This document shows, piece by piece, positions 32,275 to 43,584 of a DNA stretch of 64,000 bases. Below the pieces are notes generated by a model, which did not search any database, was not told where the DNA came from, and saw nothing but the letters and a program-made list of their open reading frames with translations. Position 1 is the stretch's first letter, and every line of letters begins with the position of its first letter. Origin of the DNA: Rana temporaria (lineage: Eukaryota; Chordata; Amphibia; Anura; Ranidae); assembly GCF_905171775.1 (NCBI RefSeq), contig NC_053501.1:15215089-15279088 (forward strand), in the 5' to 3' direction. A program made the translations under genes and the position numbers.

Positions 32275-32960
32275 AGCTCCCAACTGTTCCTGATTTCGAG
32301 GGACTGTCCCTGATTTGGAGCAATGTCCCTCTTTCCTCCTCATTTGTCCCTTATTTTGGTCTGATCTCTATAATTGTATATAAAATGCACTTTTTATCTA
32401 TCAAAAAAGTGTTTCCCGGTGCTAAAACCTTTCATCCAAATTCTAAATGGCTGTGTTTGTACATTTTAAAAGCCAATATAAAGGAATACTAAGGCTCCAT
32501 TCACAACCTGAGTGACAAAACGCCTGAAGCGCGACGCTCAGATACGCTGGAGGAGAGAAATAACACTAATCTCTATGGAGATGGTTCACATCTCCATGCC
32601 GAACGCCGAAACGCACGATCAAGTGAAGCTCAAAAAAGTCCCGGACCCTTTTTGTCGCGCGTATTCAGGCGGCTTCGGCGTTCGGGCTTAGCCGACAATG
32701 ACCTGTAAAAAAGATTGGGTTAAAAAAACGACTCGTTTTGTCGCGGAAAATCGCGGTACAAAACGCTGCAATTTGTCGCGGCAAATCGCGGTACAAAATG
32801 CCGCGCTAAGATGTGAAATGCAGCCTTAGGATAAAAAAAAAGCTCCTTGTGGGTTTGATTAACCTTTTTCTTTGGTTGATTCTCTTTTAAGTGGTGTGGC
32901 AGGGGGCGTGTCCTATGCCTACATGCGTTTGATAGTAGGTGTCCCTCATTCCAGTCGCTT
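32275..32960. mobile_element. interspersed repeat with nested MITE
   Basis: The outer repeat (CTGTCCCTGATTTGGAG to GTGTCCCTCATTCCAG) is split by a MITE at about 32492-32830 with ends AAGGCTCCATTCACA and TGTGAAATGCAGCCTTA. Confidence 0.65.
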
Positions 32961-33271
32961 GCTTGCTGGGAACGGATGCACTCACAGGCTCTACACAGTG
33001 GAGCTCCATGGAAAACCGGAAGTTTACGAGGGTGAAAAACATCCCTCCCCCTCACATTTTCTTTACGTTAACGAAAACGGAATTGATTTTTTTATCATAG
33101 TTTTCGTCAGTGGACGAAAATGTGATTTCGTTTAGGTTTCGTCACTGTAAAAAAAGCCGCTGTCCTAAAATGTTTACAAAAATGAAGCACAGAAATATAT
33201 CAGGAGCTAGTATGAAGCATAGAGGAGCTAATCTGAAGCGAAAAGCTAGCTAGTATGAAGCCATAGGAGTA

Positions 33272-33693
33272 ATGCCGCGTACACACGATGGAAATTCCGA
33301 CAAGAAAAGTTCGATGTGAGTTTTTGGTCGGAAATTCCAACCGTGTGTAGCCCCCATTTGACTTTTTCTGTCGGAATTTCGACAGCAAAAAATTTGAGAG
33401 CTGGTTCTCAAATTTTCCTGATGGAAAAGTTCTTGTTGGAAATTCCGATCGTCTGTATGGAATTCCGACGCACAAAAAAAACACGCGTGCTCTGAATCAA
33501 TTTGACGCATGCCCGGAAGCATTGAACTTCATTTTTCTCGGCTCGTCGTAGTGTTGTACGTCACCACGTTCTTGACGGTCGAATTTTGTGTGACCGTGTG
33601 TAAGCAACACAAGTTAGAGCCACAATTTTGTCGGAAAAAAATCCACGTTTTTTTTTTCTCGAAATTTCCGATCGTGTGTGTACGCGGCATAAG
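33272..33693. mobile_element. MITE with GCCGCGTACACACGAT ends
   Basis: ATGCCGCGTACACACGAT and ATCGTGTGTGTACGCGGCAT are inverted termini; the arms contain GGAAATTCCGAC in both orientations. I recall this as a common ranid repeat. Confidence 0.85.
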
Positions 33694-33788
33694 TAAAAAC
33701 TCAGAGGTATACAAGGAGCTGGCATGAATCAAAAATGTATGCAAACAAATAGTATTAAGCACAGAGGTATATGAAGTGATAGTATGAG

Positions 33789-34174
33789 TAGGGTTGTCCC
33801 GATACCACTTTTTTTAGGACCGAGTACAAGTACCGATACTTTTTTCATGTAGCGCCGATAACGAATACCGATACTTTTTTTTAAATGTCATGTGACAGTT
33901 TTCAAGCCACAATACAGACTAAGGATATTTTTTCTTAGAATTATGAAGAACTCTAACTCAAGACATTATAAAAGAATAAAAATGAGTAAAAAATGTTTTA
34001 TTTGCTTGTCACGCAGTAGTAAAAAACTCAAAGAATTTTCATAGAACATGTTGATAAATACAAAAAAAGTATTCTATTTAGTATCGGGAGCATTTGCGTC
34101 GAGTACGGAGTACTCCCGCAAATACTCGGTATCGGTCCCGATACCGATACTAGTATCGGTATCTGGACAACCCT
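33789..34174. mobile_element. inverted-repeat MITE, AGGGTTGTCCCGATAC ends
   Basis: TAGGGTTGTCCCGATACC is mirrored by GGTATCTGGACAACCCTA. No coding sequence. Confidence 0.8.
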
Positions 34175-34230
34175 AAGATGAGGATTAGAAATATAGTATG
34201 AGGACGGAGCTAGTATACAGCTTAGAAGTA

Positions 34231-35165
34231 CATTATATTGTCAAAAGTATTGGGACACCTGCCTTTACTCGCAGGCGTCCCAATACTTTAGTCCGTAGGA
34301 ATCAATATTGAGTTTGGCCCACCCTTTTGCAGCTATAACAGCTTTAAAGGATCACTAAAGGAATTTTTTTTTTTTTTGCTGAAATTACTGTTTACAGGGT
34401 ATAGAGACATAAAAGTTAACTGATTCTTTTAAAAATGATTACAAATAGATAAAAAAAATCAATCATATAATGTGCCTGTAGGTTAGTTTCACTTTTAAAC
34501 TGTTTTCATGTTCCTGTGAACTAGAGAGACACACAGAACAAAAACAAACAAATCCAGGGCAGTGTTTTGTTTTTAAAATGAATCTGATTGGTTCTGTTTA
34601 AGTTTAGACACACAGTAATGACAGCTTAGGACCATCGTGAAAAGCTCCCAGTACGATGGTTGTAAGGAAAAAGACAACCAGAATGAGATCAGAGCAGAAT
34701 TACAGCAACTACAAAGCAAAAACGAACAATAAGGACATGAAACCAGTACTGCAGTAAGGTAAAGGAAGCGATTTAGCTAAAAAAAATAAAAATCCTTTAG
34801 TGATCCTTTAACTCTTCTGGGAAGGCTGTCCACAAGGTTTAGGAGTGTGTCTATGGGAATGTTTGACCATTCTTCCAGAAGCACATTTGTGAGGTCAGGT
34901 ACTGATGTTGGATGAGAAGGCCTGGCTGGCAGTCTCCACTCTAACTCATCCCATAGGTGTTCTATCGTGTTGAGGTCAGGACTCTGTGCTTCTGGAAGAA
35001 TAGTCAAACATTCCATAGACACACTTCCTATAAACCTTGTGTCGGCCTTCCCAGAAAGAAGGGTGGACCAACTCAAATTGAACCCTACGGACTAAGACTG
35101 GGATGTCATTAAAGTTCATGTGCGTGTAAAGGCAGGCGTCCCAATTATTTTGGCAATATATTGTA
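34231..35165 (-). mobile_element. Tc1/mariner-like relic
   Basis: Terminal sequences AAAAGTATTGGGACACC and GGCGTCCCAATTATTTTGG flank a minus-strand fragment with QSPDLNTIEHLWDELE, the DDE-region signature of Tc1-like transposases, followed by NLVDSLPRRVK. Only the C-terminal third of a transposase remains, with frameshifts. A TTAA MITE is nested at 34348-34807. Confidence 0.85.
34348..34807. mobile_element. TTAA MITE nested in the Tc1-like relic
   Basis: Perfect terminal repeats AGGATCACTAAAGG and CCTTTAGTGATCCT lie inside TTAA duplications (34344-34347, 34808-34811). Removing it restores the host repeat. Confidence 0.9.
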
Positions 35166-35385
35166 TATGAGTAGCTAGTATAAAGCCCAGCAGCTTTATG
35201 GGGATCTAGTAAGCTCAAAGGTATACGAGAAACTGTTATCACAGAGCAGGTCTCCAGGTATGTCATTAGTTATAATGGCCAGCAGAGGGCACTCTTTGCC
35301 AAGCCCTGTAGAATCAGAATGGAAACCCACCTGTGATTGCAGGCCTCAGTGAAAGACACTATTGAGCTTTACATCATATATTGAT
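34955..35385. repeat. first copy of a local duplication
   Basis: About 430 bases covering the end of the Tc1-like relic and unique flank (CCAGCAGAGGGCACTC) reappear at 36303-37385. Confidence 0.9.
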
Positions 35386-36300
35386 CTAACAGGTAATTTT
35401 TTTCCTTAAGTCTCTCTCACTGACAACGCGCTCAGTTTCACATCAATCTTTTCCCCTTTCACACACATTTTCTTTTCTTTTTTATCTTTTTCTTTTCAAA
35501 CATTATTTTGCTTAGCAATTTGCACTTCACTCTCTTTCTCACCCCCTGCAGTCATAATTTTTCCATACGTCACTTCTTGCCCGATGCCTGTCCATCCTGG
35601 GTACGCCCCTTTGTGTGTGGGGAGCCGTCTGTCGTGCAGCACCCTGCCCTCAGTCCCTGGCAGGAGCTATTTATGCCTATTGGGGTCTGTCTGGGCTGGA
35701 CTTCCATGCCAGCTACATAGGGATACCCGGTGATACCAACTGGGACTTTGACCATTGTTCACAGTCTCCAGAATGTCAGATGCCCTGAACCAGCCCTAAA
35801 ATTGGTGCTTTTGTTTTTACAGAAACACAATGCATCTTTGCGCCGGATGAAAGCGACTGAAAGTCGCGAAAGCGCGTAGAGCTAACAACTTCATGCTCCA
35901 ATTATATGTTATTACAGTACCCCACATTGCAATTTGTGTCTGTGTATCCAGTGTTTGTTTTGAACTATTTTAACCTTTCCATTAAAGTTTATGCATCTTA
36001 ATCTTATTATTCCTTTGTTCTTCTCCTGTTGACATGAACTAGAATAAATCTATTTAGGTTTCCAATATTGTATATTTGTGATTATCTTCAATAATGGAAT
36101 ATAGTCATGTACGATACATTATGTGAAAGTATCAAAAGATCATAATTTACAATGAATATTAGATACTTTAATTATTTTTTATCATTTTAAAGCTTTTCCG
36201 CACTTACTTCATTTAAAGTCCCGCTCTCCTTTTCATACAATTAATAGGGATGGAGGTAAATGACTCATATAAAGTCCCACCAAACTCTCTCCTCTTAAAA
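35386..36300. other. intergenic spacer, no gene recognised
   Basis: AT-rich sequence between the two duplicate copies. Around 35845-35880 a GCGACTGAAAGTCGCGAAAG dyad with nearby GCGCGT resembles other scattered repeats here, but nothing else was identified. Confidence 0.4.
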
Positions 36301-36302
36301 TT

Positions 36303-37385
36303 AGGTGTTCTATCGTGTTGAGGTCAGGACTCTGTGCTTCTGGAAGAAGGGTCAAACATTTCCATAGACACACTCCTATAAACCTTGTGGACAGCCTTCC
36401 CTGAAGAAGAAGGGTGGACCAACTCAACATTGAACCCTACGGACTAAGACTGGGATGTCATTAACCACTTAACGACCCCTTCACGCCGATATACGTCGGC
36501 AGAATGGCATGGCTGGGCACATCAACGTATATGTACGTTGTCCTTTAAATGCATTTTTTGCTGTGAAAAAGGACAATGGTCCCAAAAATGTGTCAAAATT
36601 GTCCGAAGTGTCCGCCATAATGTCGCAGTCACGAAAAAAATCACTGATCGCCGCCATTAGTAGTAAAAACATTTTTTTTTATAAAAATGCAATAAAACTA
36701 TCCCCTATTTTGTAAACGCTATAAATTTTGCGCAAAACCAAACGAGAAACGCTTATTGCGATTTTTTTTACCAAAAATAGGTAGAAGAATACGTATCAGC
36801 CTAAACCGAGGAAAAAAAAAATGTATATCTTTTTTGGGGATATTTATAATAGCAAAAAGTAAAAAATATTGCATTTTTTTCTAAATTGTCGCTCTATTTT
36901 TGCTTATAGCGCAAAAAATAAAAACCGCAGAGGTGATCAAATATCATCCAAAAAAAAGCTCTATTTTGTGGGGGAAAAAAAAGGACACCAATTTTGTTTG
37001 GGAGCCACGTCGCACGACCACGCAATTGTCTGTTAAATAGCGACGCAGTGCCGAATCGCAAAAAGGGGCAAGGTCCTTTAGCTTGCATTTTGGTCCGGGT
37101 CTTAAGTGGTTAAAGTTCATGTGCGTGTAAAGGCAGGCGTCCCAAATTCTTTTGGAAATGTATTGTATATGAGTTAGCTAGTATAAAGCCCAGCAGCTTT
37201 ATGGGATCTAGTAGCTCAAAGGTATACGAGGAACTGTTATCACAGAGCAGGTCTCCAGGATGTCATTAGTTATAATGGCCAGCAGAGGACACTCTTTGCC
37301 AAGCCTCTAGAATCAGAATGGAAACCCACCTGTGATTGCAGGCCACAGTGAAAGACACTACAGAGGCTTTACAGCACGCAACATC
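36303..37385. repeat. second copy of the local duplication, split by a TTAA element
   Basis: Matches 34955-35385 apart from small differences and the 645-bp insertion at 36465-37109. Confidence 0.9.
36465..37109. mobile_element. TTAA/CCACTT element with empty site nearby
   Basis: Ends CCACTTAACGACC and GGTCTTAAGTGG inside TTAA at 36461-36464 and 37110-37113. The sister duplicate at 35109-35112 has a single TTAA and no insert. Interior matches the element at 25316 in inverse orientation. Confidence 0.95.
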
Positions 37386-37459
37386 TATTAGAACTACAAG
37401 CAGAATATGCAGCAATGGCATTTCCTTACCTGACCATACATGTTTGAATCCCACACATA

Positions 37460-37690
37460 CTTAAAGGGGTTGGTAAAGGTTCTTTTTTTTTTTTTTTTAA
37501 ATAACAAACATACCATACTTACCTCCACTGGTGCAGTTCGTTTTGCACAGAGTGACCCCGATCCTCGTCTTCTGGGGTCCCTCGGCGGCTGTCTCGGCTC
37601 CTCCCCGCAAGAGCTAACCCCCCCTTTGGGAAGCGCTCTCCCAAGGGGGTTAGCTTGCGGGCGCGCTCCCGTGATACAGTCGATGACCAC
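37460..37690. mobile_element. truncated AGGGGTTGTAAAGG-family MITE
   Basis: CTTAAAGGGGTTGGTAAAGG followed by CAGTTCGTTTTGCACAGAG, as in 52587-53072 in the other orientation. Confidence 0.7.
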
Positions 37691-37997
37691 AGGCTTTTTA
37701 TTTCCTTTTTTTTTCACCTGGGGATCTGGCCAGTAACACTCCTCCTGTCTTTGGACTGAAGCATTTTCAATCTCGGGGAGGGTAGCGTCAGAGGCACTAG
37801 CCGGCTTGGATGGATTAAGTGGCCCACTAATGAAACCTGGACTCCAACTAACACTTTCTAAGCCATTACAGCAATTGTTTTATTTTTCCTTTTGGCATAA
37901 ACATTTTACATAAGTGAATAAAAGCTGACCATTCTAACTGCCAGTTTTGCTGGACAGCTTTGTCTGTCAAAAGAATTTAAAAACATAAAGACTAAGG

Positions 37998-38441
37998 CAC
38001 CTTTCACACTGGGTGGGAGGTGCGCTGACGGTATATTTTTAGCAGCGCTATACCGTCGGAATTACCGCGGCATTGCGGCGGTATACGGCCGGCTAGCGGT
38101 GCAGTTTTAACAAAACGCCCCACTAGCGGCCGAAAAAGGGTATTATACCGCTCGCAATGCACCTCTGCAGAGGCGCATTGGCCGGCGGTATAGCCGTGGT
38201 GTCCCATTGTTTTCACGGGGAAGGAGCGGTGGAGGAGCAGTAAAACACACCGCTCCTTCCCGCTCCAAAGATGCGGCTAGCAGGACTTTTGGAGCAGTCC
38301 AGCTAGCGCACCGCCTCAGTGTGAAAGCCCTCAGATTTCACACTGAGAACTACAGGGCAGGAGTTTTTCATGTGGTATTTAGGTGCTATTTTTAGCGCTA
38401 AAACCGGCTAAAAAAAACTCCTCAGTGTGAAAGGGGCCTTA
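37998..38441. mobile_element. inverted-repeat MITE
   Basis: TAAGGCACCTTTCACACTG pairs with CAGTGTGAAAGGGGCCTTA; arms contain GCGGTATAC/GTATACGG blocks. Confidence 0.8.
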
Positions 38442-38555
38442 CTGGCTGGATAATCAGGGGAAAATAAAGGAGAAAAAAAGCTTAAGAAAAACAAGTGCCG
38501 CCATCACATCTAAGAATTGGTAAGGCTGGAATATAATACATTTTTGTTGTTGAGT

Positions 38556-39310
38556 TTAACCACTTAAGCCCCGCCGCACGACTATATTACGTCCTCTCTT
38601 TGAAGAGGGGATATCTCGGTAACGGCAGCTGCTGCCACAACCGAGATATCCATCTCTTCAGTCGGTGGGTGCTGTAAAACGATAATAGATGGTCTCCGCA
38701 GCGGATTCGCCGCAAGATCAGCGGCGAGAGAGGGCTACCCCCCCCCCCCCCGCATCCTATGCCGCTACCAGAGCCGTCGGTAGCGGCGGAGGCGATCGGG
38801 TCCTTCTCCCTCTGTGGCATGGATACCAGTGAGGGCAAATATGGCCCCCACCCGTCTCCATACCATAGCAGAAGGGAAGCAACGTCAAAATGTCACTTAC
38901 GACCATACGTCTTAGGCCTCGTACACACGGCCGAGGAACTCGACGTGCCAAAACACCATCGAGTTCCTCGTCCAGTTCAGCCCTGAAGCCGCCGAGGAGC
39001 TCGGCGGGACGAGAGCTCCCATAGAACAACGAGGAAATAGAGAACATGTTCTCTATTTTCTCGTCGAGCTCCTCGTCGGCTTCCTCGGCCGAAAGTGTAC
39101 ACACGACCAGTTTCCTCGGCAGAATTCAGCCAGAAACTCGGTCGGAAGCTGAATTCTGCCGAGGAAACTGGTCGTGTGTACGGGTGCCTCAAGGCACATT
39201 TTTTTTTGTCGTCATTTTTTTTTCAAATGACAATTTTTTTTATTTTTTTTTTATTATTATTGCATTTTAGTGTAAATATAAGATCTGAGGTCTTTTTGAC
39301 CCCAGATCTC
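38556..39310. mobile_element. TTAA/CCACTT-family element with nested MITE
   Basis: Left end TTAACCACTTAAGCCCC and the CGGTAACGGCAGCTGCTG hairpin match 26282. A second element at about 38915-39190 has ends GGCCTCGTACACACGG and TCGTGTGTACGGGTGCC. The right end is degraded near the AGATCTGAGGTC dyad. Confidence 0.7.
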
Positions 39311-39499
39311 ATATTTTAAGAGGACCTGTCATGCTTTTTTTTGTTTACATCCCTTGTAATAAAAAAAATAAATAAAAAATGGGTCACTTTTATTCCTAAG
39401 TGTAAAAATAAATAAAATCAATTACAATAAATAAGAAAATAAACTGGCTCCCATTAAATAGTTTTAGTAAGAGTTCCCCCGAGACCTTAAAGAGAGGAC

Positions 39500-40330
39500 C
39501 TCCAGGCTCCCCAAAACATTAAAAGTCTGCAGCTACAAATACTGTAGCTGCTGACTTTTATTATAAGAACACTTACCTGTCCAGGAATCCAGCGGTGTCT
39601 TCACCCGAGTCAATTCTTCAATCGGCTTCGGGTGCAGGCGCAAGCATCTCAAGTAAGGGAGTCAGTGAAGGCCTTATGGCTTCACAATCGGTGGTCCCGA
39701 CGGGAAAAAGTCAGTTGGGAATTCCGACTGGAAAAAAAGAGCTGGTTATCTTTTCTTTGGCCGGCGGGTTTGGCAATTTTCCCCCAGTCGGAAAAAACTG
39801 CGAGGGAGCATACACATGGCCGGGAATCCCGGCCAAAAGCTCTCCTCGGAAGACCCGGTCTTGTTGTTACGGGGCATTTACAGATTGCAACTACTTGTCT
39901 GCCTCGGTTTTATCAATGAAAGATTATGTAAACCCTAACAATGGAACTTCACGTATTTGCTCACTTTGGGCCTGCTTAATATGCTATTAAAGGCATTATC
40001 TGTTCAGGAAGTGACAAAATGCAATGTTGATTCTGGCAGCCCTTGGGGGGGGGGACCTTCTCAATGGTTCCAGGGAACCCCTAAAAATGAAGCGGGGCCT
40101 GGACTGCCCTATATTCTCTTTTGGGGGGGGGGGTGTAACATGTTTCCTGTTCCATTGGGCAAGAGCTCTACGTCTTGTCAGCTACCCTGAAAGATGGCTG
40201 GGGAAATCTAGCCCTAGCCTGTACCCAGCGTTTTTTTTCTATCTTAACCGAACCTGTCCAGTTCAACTGAACTGCAGAACAGCTCCCCTCTTCGTTATGA
40301 ACATGAGGTGTTCAGTAGTCCAGCCTTAGA
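39500..40330. other. repeat fragments, no gene recognised
   Basis: Near 39525-39640 lies a fragment (GCAGCTAC...GTAGCTGCTGACTTT) related to the element at 4963. The rest shows no coding pattern. Confidence 0.4.
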
Positions 40331-40337
40331 CCGCCAT

Positions 40338-40878
40338 ACTAGGGTGACCAGCTCAATCCCCAGTTTCAGGGGACAGTCCCCTGAATGTTCACACTGTCCC
40401 CGGACCAAGTCTGTCCCTGGTTTTGTCCCCAGATTAGATTTAATAGGGGGCAGGGGGCAATTTCAAAGACAGTCAGTTCAGAATTAAAATAAAAAAATTA
40501 GAATTACACACCCCGCTCCGCTGTGCCTACTAGCATAGGGAGGGGTTGTATTTTTCCCATTATCTGTGCCCTTTCTGATGATCATGTGCTGGTCGGAGTG
40601 GAGGGAATATTTATTCAGTTTCGGGCGCATGCCCTTCAGCTCCACGCATATTCTTCTGCCTTGGCTCAAATCCTGGCCAGCCACCTGCCTATCTCCTTCC
40701 CTTCCCTCCTGCGGAGTGATCTTCCTCCGCTCCCCATCCAGTAGTAGCCGGGGCCCGAAGAGTTAGACTTGAGAGGCTGTGAGGCGGGCGGCGAAGGGCA
40801 GAGAGTCGCTGATTGTTGCCATTACTAGTAAAGAAACAATATGTCCCTGGATTTCATTTTAAAAATCTGGTCACCTTA
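40338..40878. mobile_element. inverted-repeat element, AGGGTGACCAG ends
   Basis: ACTAGGGTGACCAGCTC and AAATCTGGTCACCTTA are inverted ends; the GTCCCCGG blocks near the left end are mirrored only partly. Confidence 0.6.
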
Positions 40879-41047
40879 CCCATACCGCACCATCCAAACT
40901 TTTATTGTCAGATTTCCTTCAGCTTTACCAAAACCCATGTAGTGCAAGGGCCTGCCTGATTGCATACAAATTGAAAGGTTTTAGGTTTGACCTCATATTA
41001 TATGGTTTTGGGAAATCTTAAAAGGAAAAATTGTGTAGCAGCTTAAG

Positions 41048-41461
41048 AGCCGGTTCACACTGGGGCGACTTGGAATCCGACTTGAAGTCGCCTCAAGTCG
41101 TCCCAAGTCGCTCCGACTTCAAAAAGAAGTTCCTGTACTACTTCAATCCGACTTGTAGGCGATTTGTACCCATTGATTTCAATGTAAGTCGCCTCCAAGT
41201 CTGATCACTGTCTTAACTGAAGCGACTTTCCAGGACTGAAGCGACTTTCCAGGAAGATAACATACAATTCTCAGGCAAACCTCTCCCTCCCCTAGAGCTG
41301 ATTGTTGTTTGATTGGCCACTGGAAAGTCTCCTGTCCTTGAGACGACTTCAAGTCGTGTTGTAAATCGCCCCAGATCGCCCTGTGGTTCATGCTCAAGTC
41401 GTGTCGGAGTCGCCTCTGAAAGCCGCTGGAAGTCGTGTCGCCCTAGTGTGAACCGACTCTT
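41048..41461. mobile_element. palindromic MITE, GGTTCACACTGGGGCGACT ends
   Basis: AGAGCCGGTTCACACT is mirrored by AGTGTGAACCGACTCT, with repeated AAGTCG motifs in both arms. Confidence 0.85.
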
Positions 41462-42179
41462 AGGTTGACAGCACTTCTTCTGGACATAGTGCAGCGAGTG
41501 TGTTGTCACCCTAGAACAGGAAGTGTGTTTCTGGCAGGATCACCTGGGGGGGGGGACCCCAATTCAGCTACCACATCCAAGAACTGGTAGGCTGCAATAG
41601 ATTACACTTTCTTCCTGTATTTAGAAAAATATTTCAGCACTCTAAATATCTTGAGTATTCCCCACCCATCATAAAGAGACATTAATCCCCCCCCCCCCTT
41701 TATCCAAAGCCATAGAAAAAAAAAAAAAAACCCCAACATCCCTCATTACCTAATTGAAATACATGATTTCAGTTCCCGAGAACTGCGCATTTCTAGTGGC
41801 CAGTCGTAGGCAGTGTACCGGCCATAATGATTAGATCAGGTAAAGGTTGTGTCATTGTGCCAAGCCTTATACAGTGTATGATGAGTGGATTTATAAAAGT
41901 TGAAGAGCAGATCTAGGTGAATTGTTATTTCCTGAAGAGCGTTTTTTTTTTACAGATCTAATAAAGCTTCCTACATATAAAAGAGTTCTGCCCCTGGACA
42001 GTACCAGAGTAATAGCGCACCATAAACTTAGCACTCAGGATAATGAAAACTCAGACACCAAGAGCTGCATTGAATGCAAATACAATTTCTTCTCCATGTC
42101 TTGGACAAGAAGCAAAAAACAATATGCTATAAGTTGTTTCAGGCCCTCTGTCCGCAAAAGTAGAAAACAAAAATACCAA

Positions 42180-42225
42180 TAAAAATATAAATATTCTCAA
42201 AATTCAAAATAAATTAAACGAAAAC
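42180..42225 (-). promoter_or_regulatory. FOS: FOS 3' UTR AU-rich element
   Basis: On the minus strand, TTTAATTTATTTTGAATTTT and GAGAATATTTATATTTTTAT resemble the AU-rich destabiliser of vertebrate FOS mRNA. The spacing, about 700 bases past the stop, also fits. No AATAAA was found just beyond. Confidence 0.8.
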
Positions 42226-42927
42226 CGTCCTACACAGAAATAAAACGTTTTCAATGGAAACCTTGGAAAGAGACAGCAAAGACTGAGTGTTACAATCAAA
42301 CGGAAGATACTGCACGTTCACAAGGTTCCCGGCTTCGGAGGGGAGGGTTTTATATTTATATATCATATAACTCAGATCAGAAAATAAAATAATCTTGACT
42401 GATATGGAGCTCTGTGTGAGAGCGGCCCACAAGCAGCCAGCACCATAACAAACCTGCTGTATGGACAGCCCGTAGCTTCCAAACCAGGAGAATGAAACAC
42501 GACATGTAAACACCATCACTGACGCAGCAGCGAGGATACAACATGCTACATATTTAAAAACAGGAGTCACAACAAGGTCCATGCCAGTGCTACATGTCAG
42601 GAAGAGGTATCGGCCTTCGGTGGCAGTTGGAAGAAGAGGGAGACGTCTGCCAGTCACAGCCAGCGGGACAGGGTGGCAGTTGTCGGGCACTGGGAAGGTT
42701 GGCAACCCTTGCTCTAGCAGTGACAGTGTGCTCAGTCGAGGCTTTTCACAATTACAACTTTGGCCAGAGATGAATGGACTACACATGCACAGTGTACACT
42801 TATAGCAGCAAGGAGGCAGTCTTACTAAGATGAGGAGGAAACCACATCCCTTTTATTGCCTGCGGAGAGAGTCACCAAGCTGTGACCACTGTGTGGCTAC
42901 AGTCCCAGGTCACCTTCACCTTGGGCA

Positions 42928-43584
42928 TTACAAGGCCAGTAGAGTGGGAGAGTTGAGAGAGTCCGAAGAAGATTGCTCGTTGCTGGTGCTCCCCTCCTGT
43001 GGGCGGCTCCACAGTTGGGGAAGGGTTCAGACTCTGGGTATGTGAAGACAAAGAAGTGGTGTAGGTGGTACATGTTGGAGTGCAGGTAACAACCGGGGTA
43101 CACAGAGGCTCCATGTCACAGACAATGTGTTATACAGGGGTCCCATTCAGAGGTGTATAGTGTGCTTGTCAAATCCACATCAGGAACAGAGCGAAGCTGC
43201 GTCAGAAGATCCCCATGGAAGGGGAGCGCCGAACAGGAAGTCATCAAGAGGCTCAGATTTTAGTCCCAGGGATACCTGCAGCTGGGAGGATTCCTTCTCA
43301 GGGATGGAAGACTGTGGAGGTGATGGAAAACATGGGCTCAATTGTGTCTTCCTGTGAGCTGGAAGAGTAGTCACTTCTGGGAGCAAAGACAGTCCAAGGA
43401 GGATGTCAGGGAGGGGGTCAGGTCCAAGGATGAGGTCAGGTCCTGAAGGTTGCGTCCAAGTCATGTGGAATCTTGCAGGCAGGTTTGTGAGCAGCAAGGA
43501 TGAACTCAAGCTTTTCATTCTCTTTCAGAAGGGCTGCAATCTCAGCCTGCAGGATTGATTCTCATCATCCAGCTCATCAGTTTC
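42928..43584 (-). CDS. FOS: FOS exon 4 (zipper and transactivation region), several shifts
   Basis: Single-base changes are needed near 43555-43565, 43445-43460, 43190-43205, 43131-43145, 43110-43118, 43041-43056 and 42984-42998 to follow the conserved reading. The segments between them are well conserved. Confidence 0.9.

Larger units (their letters stand above)
33185..34230. repeat. decayed tandem array (GAAGCACAGAGGTATA-type) invaded by MITEs
   Basis: Short diverged units (AGTATGAAGCATAGAGGAGC, AGCACAGAGGTATATGAAG, AGTATGAGGACGGAGCTAG) recur between insertions and again at 35165-35240. They look like one old minisatellite cut up by later elements. Confidence 0.55.

Noticed and set aside
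40484..40766. Short frames around 40.5-40.8 kb as a gene
   Set aside because: They fall inside an inverted-repeat element and show no conserved motif.
42214..42786. 190-residue minus-strand frame past FOS
   Set aside because: Lies in the FOS 3' UTR just before the AU-rich element; no known domain.
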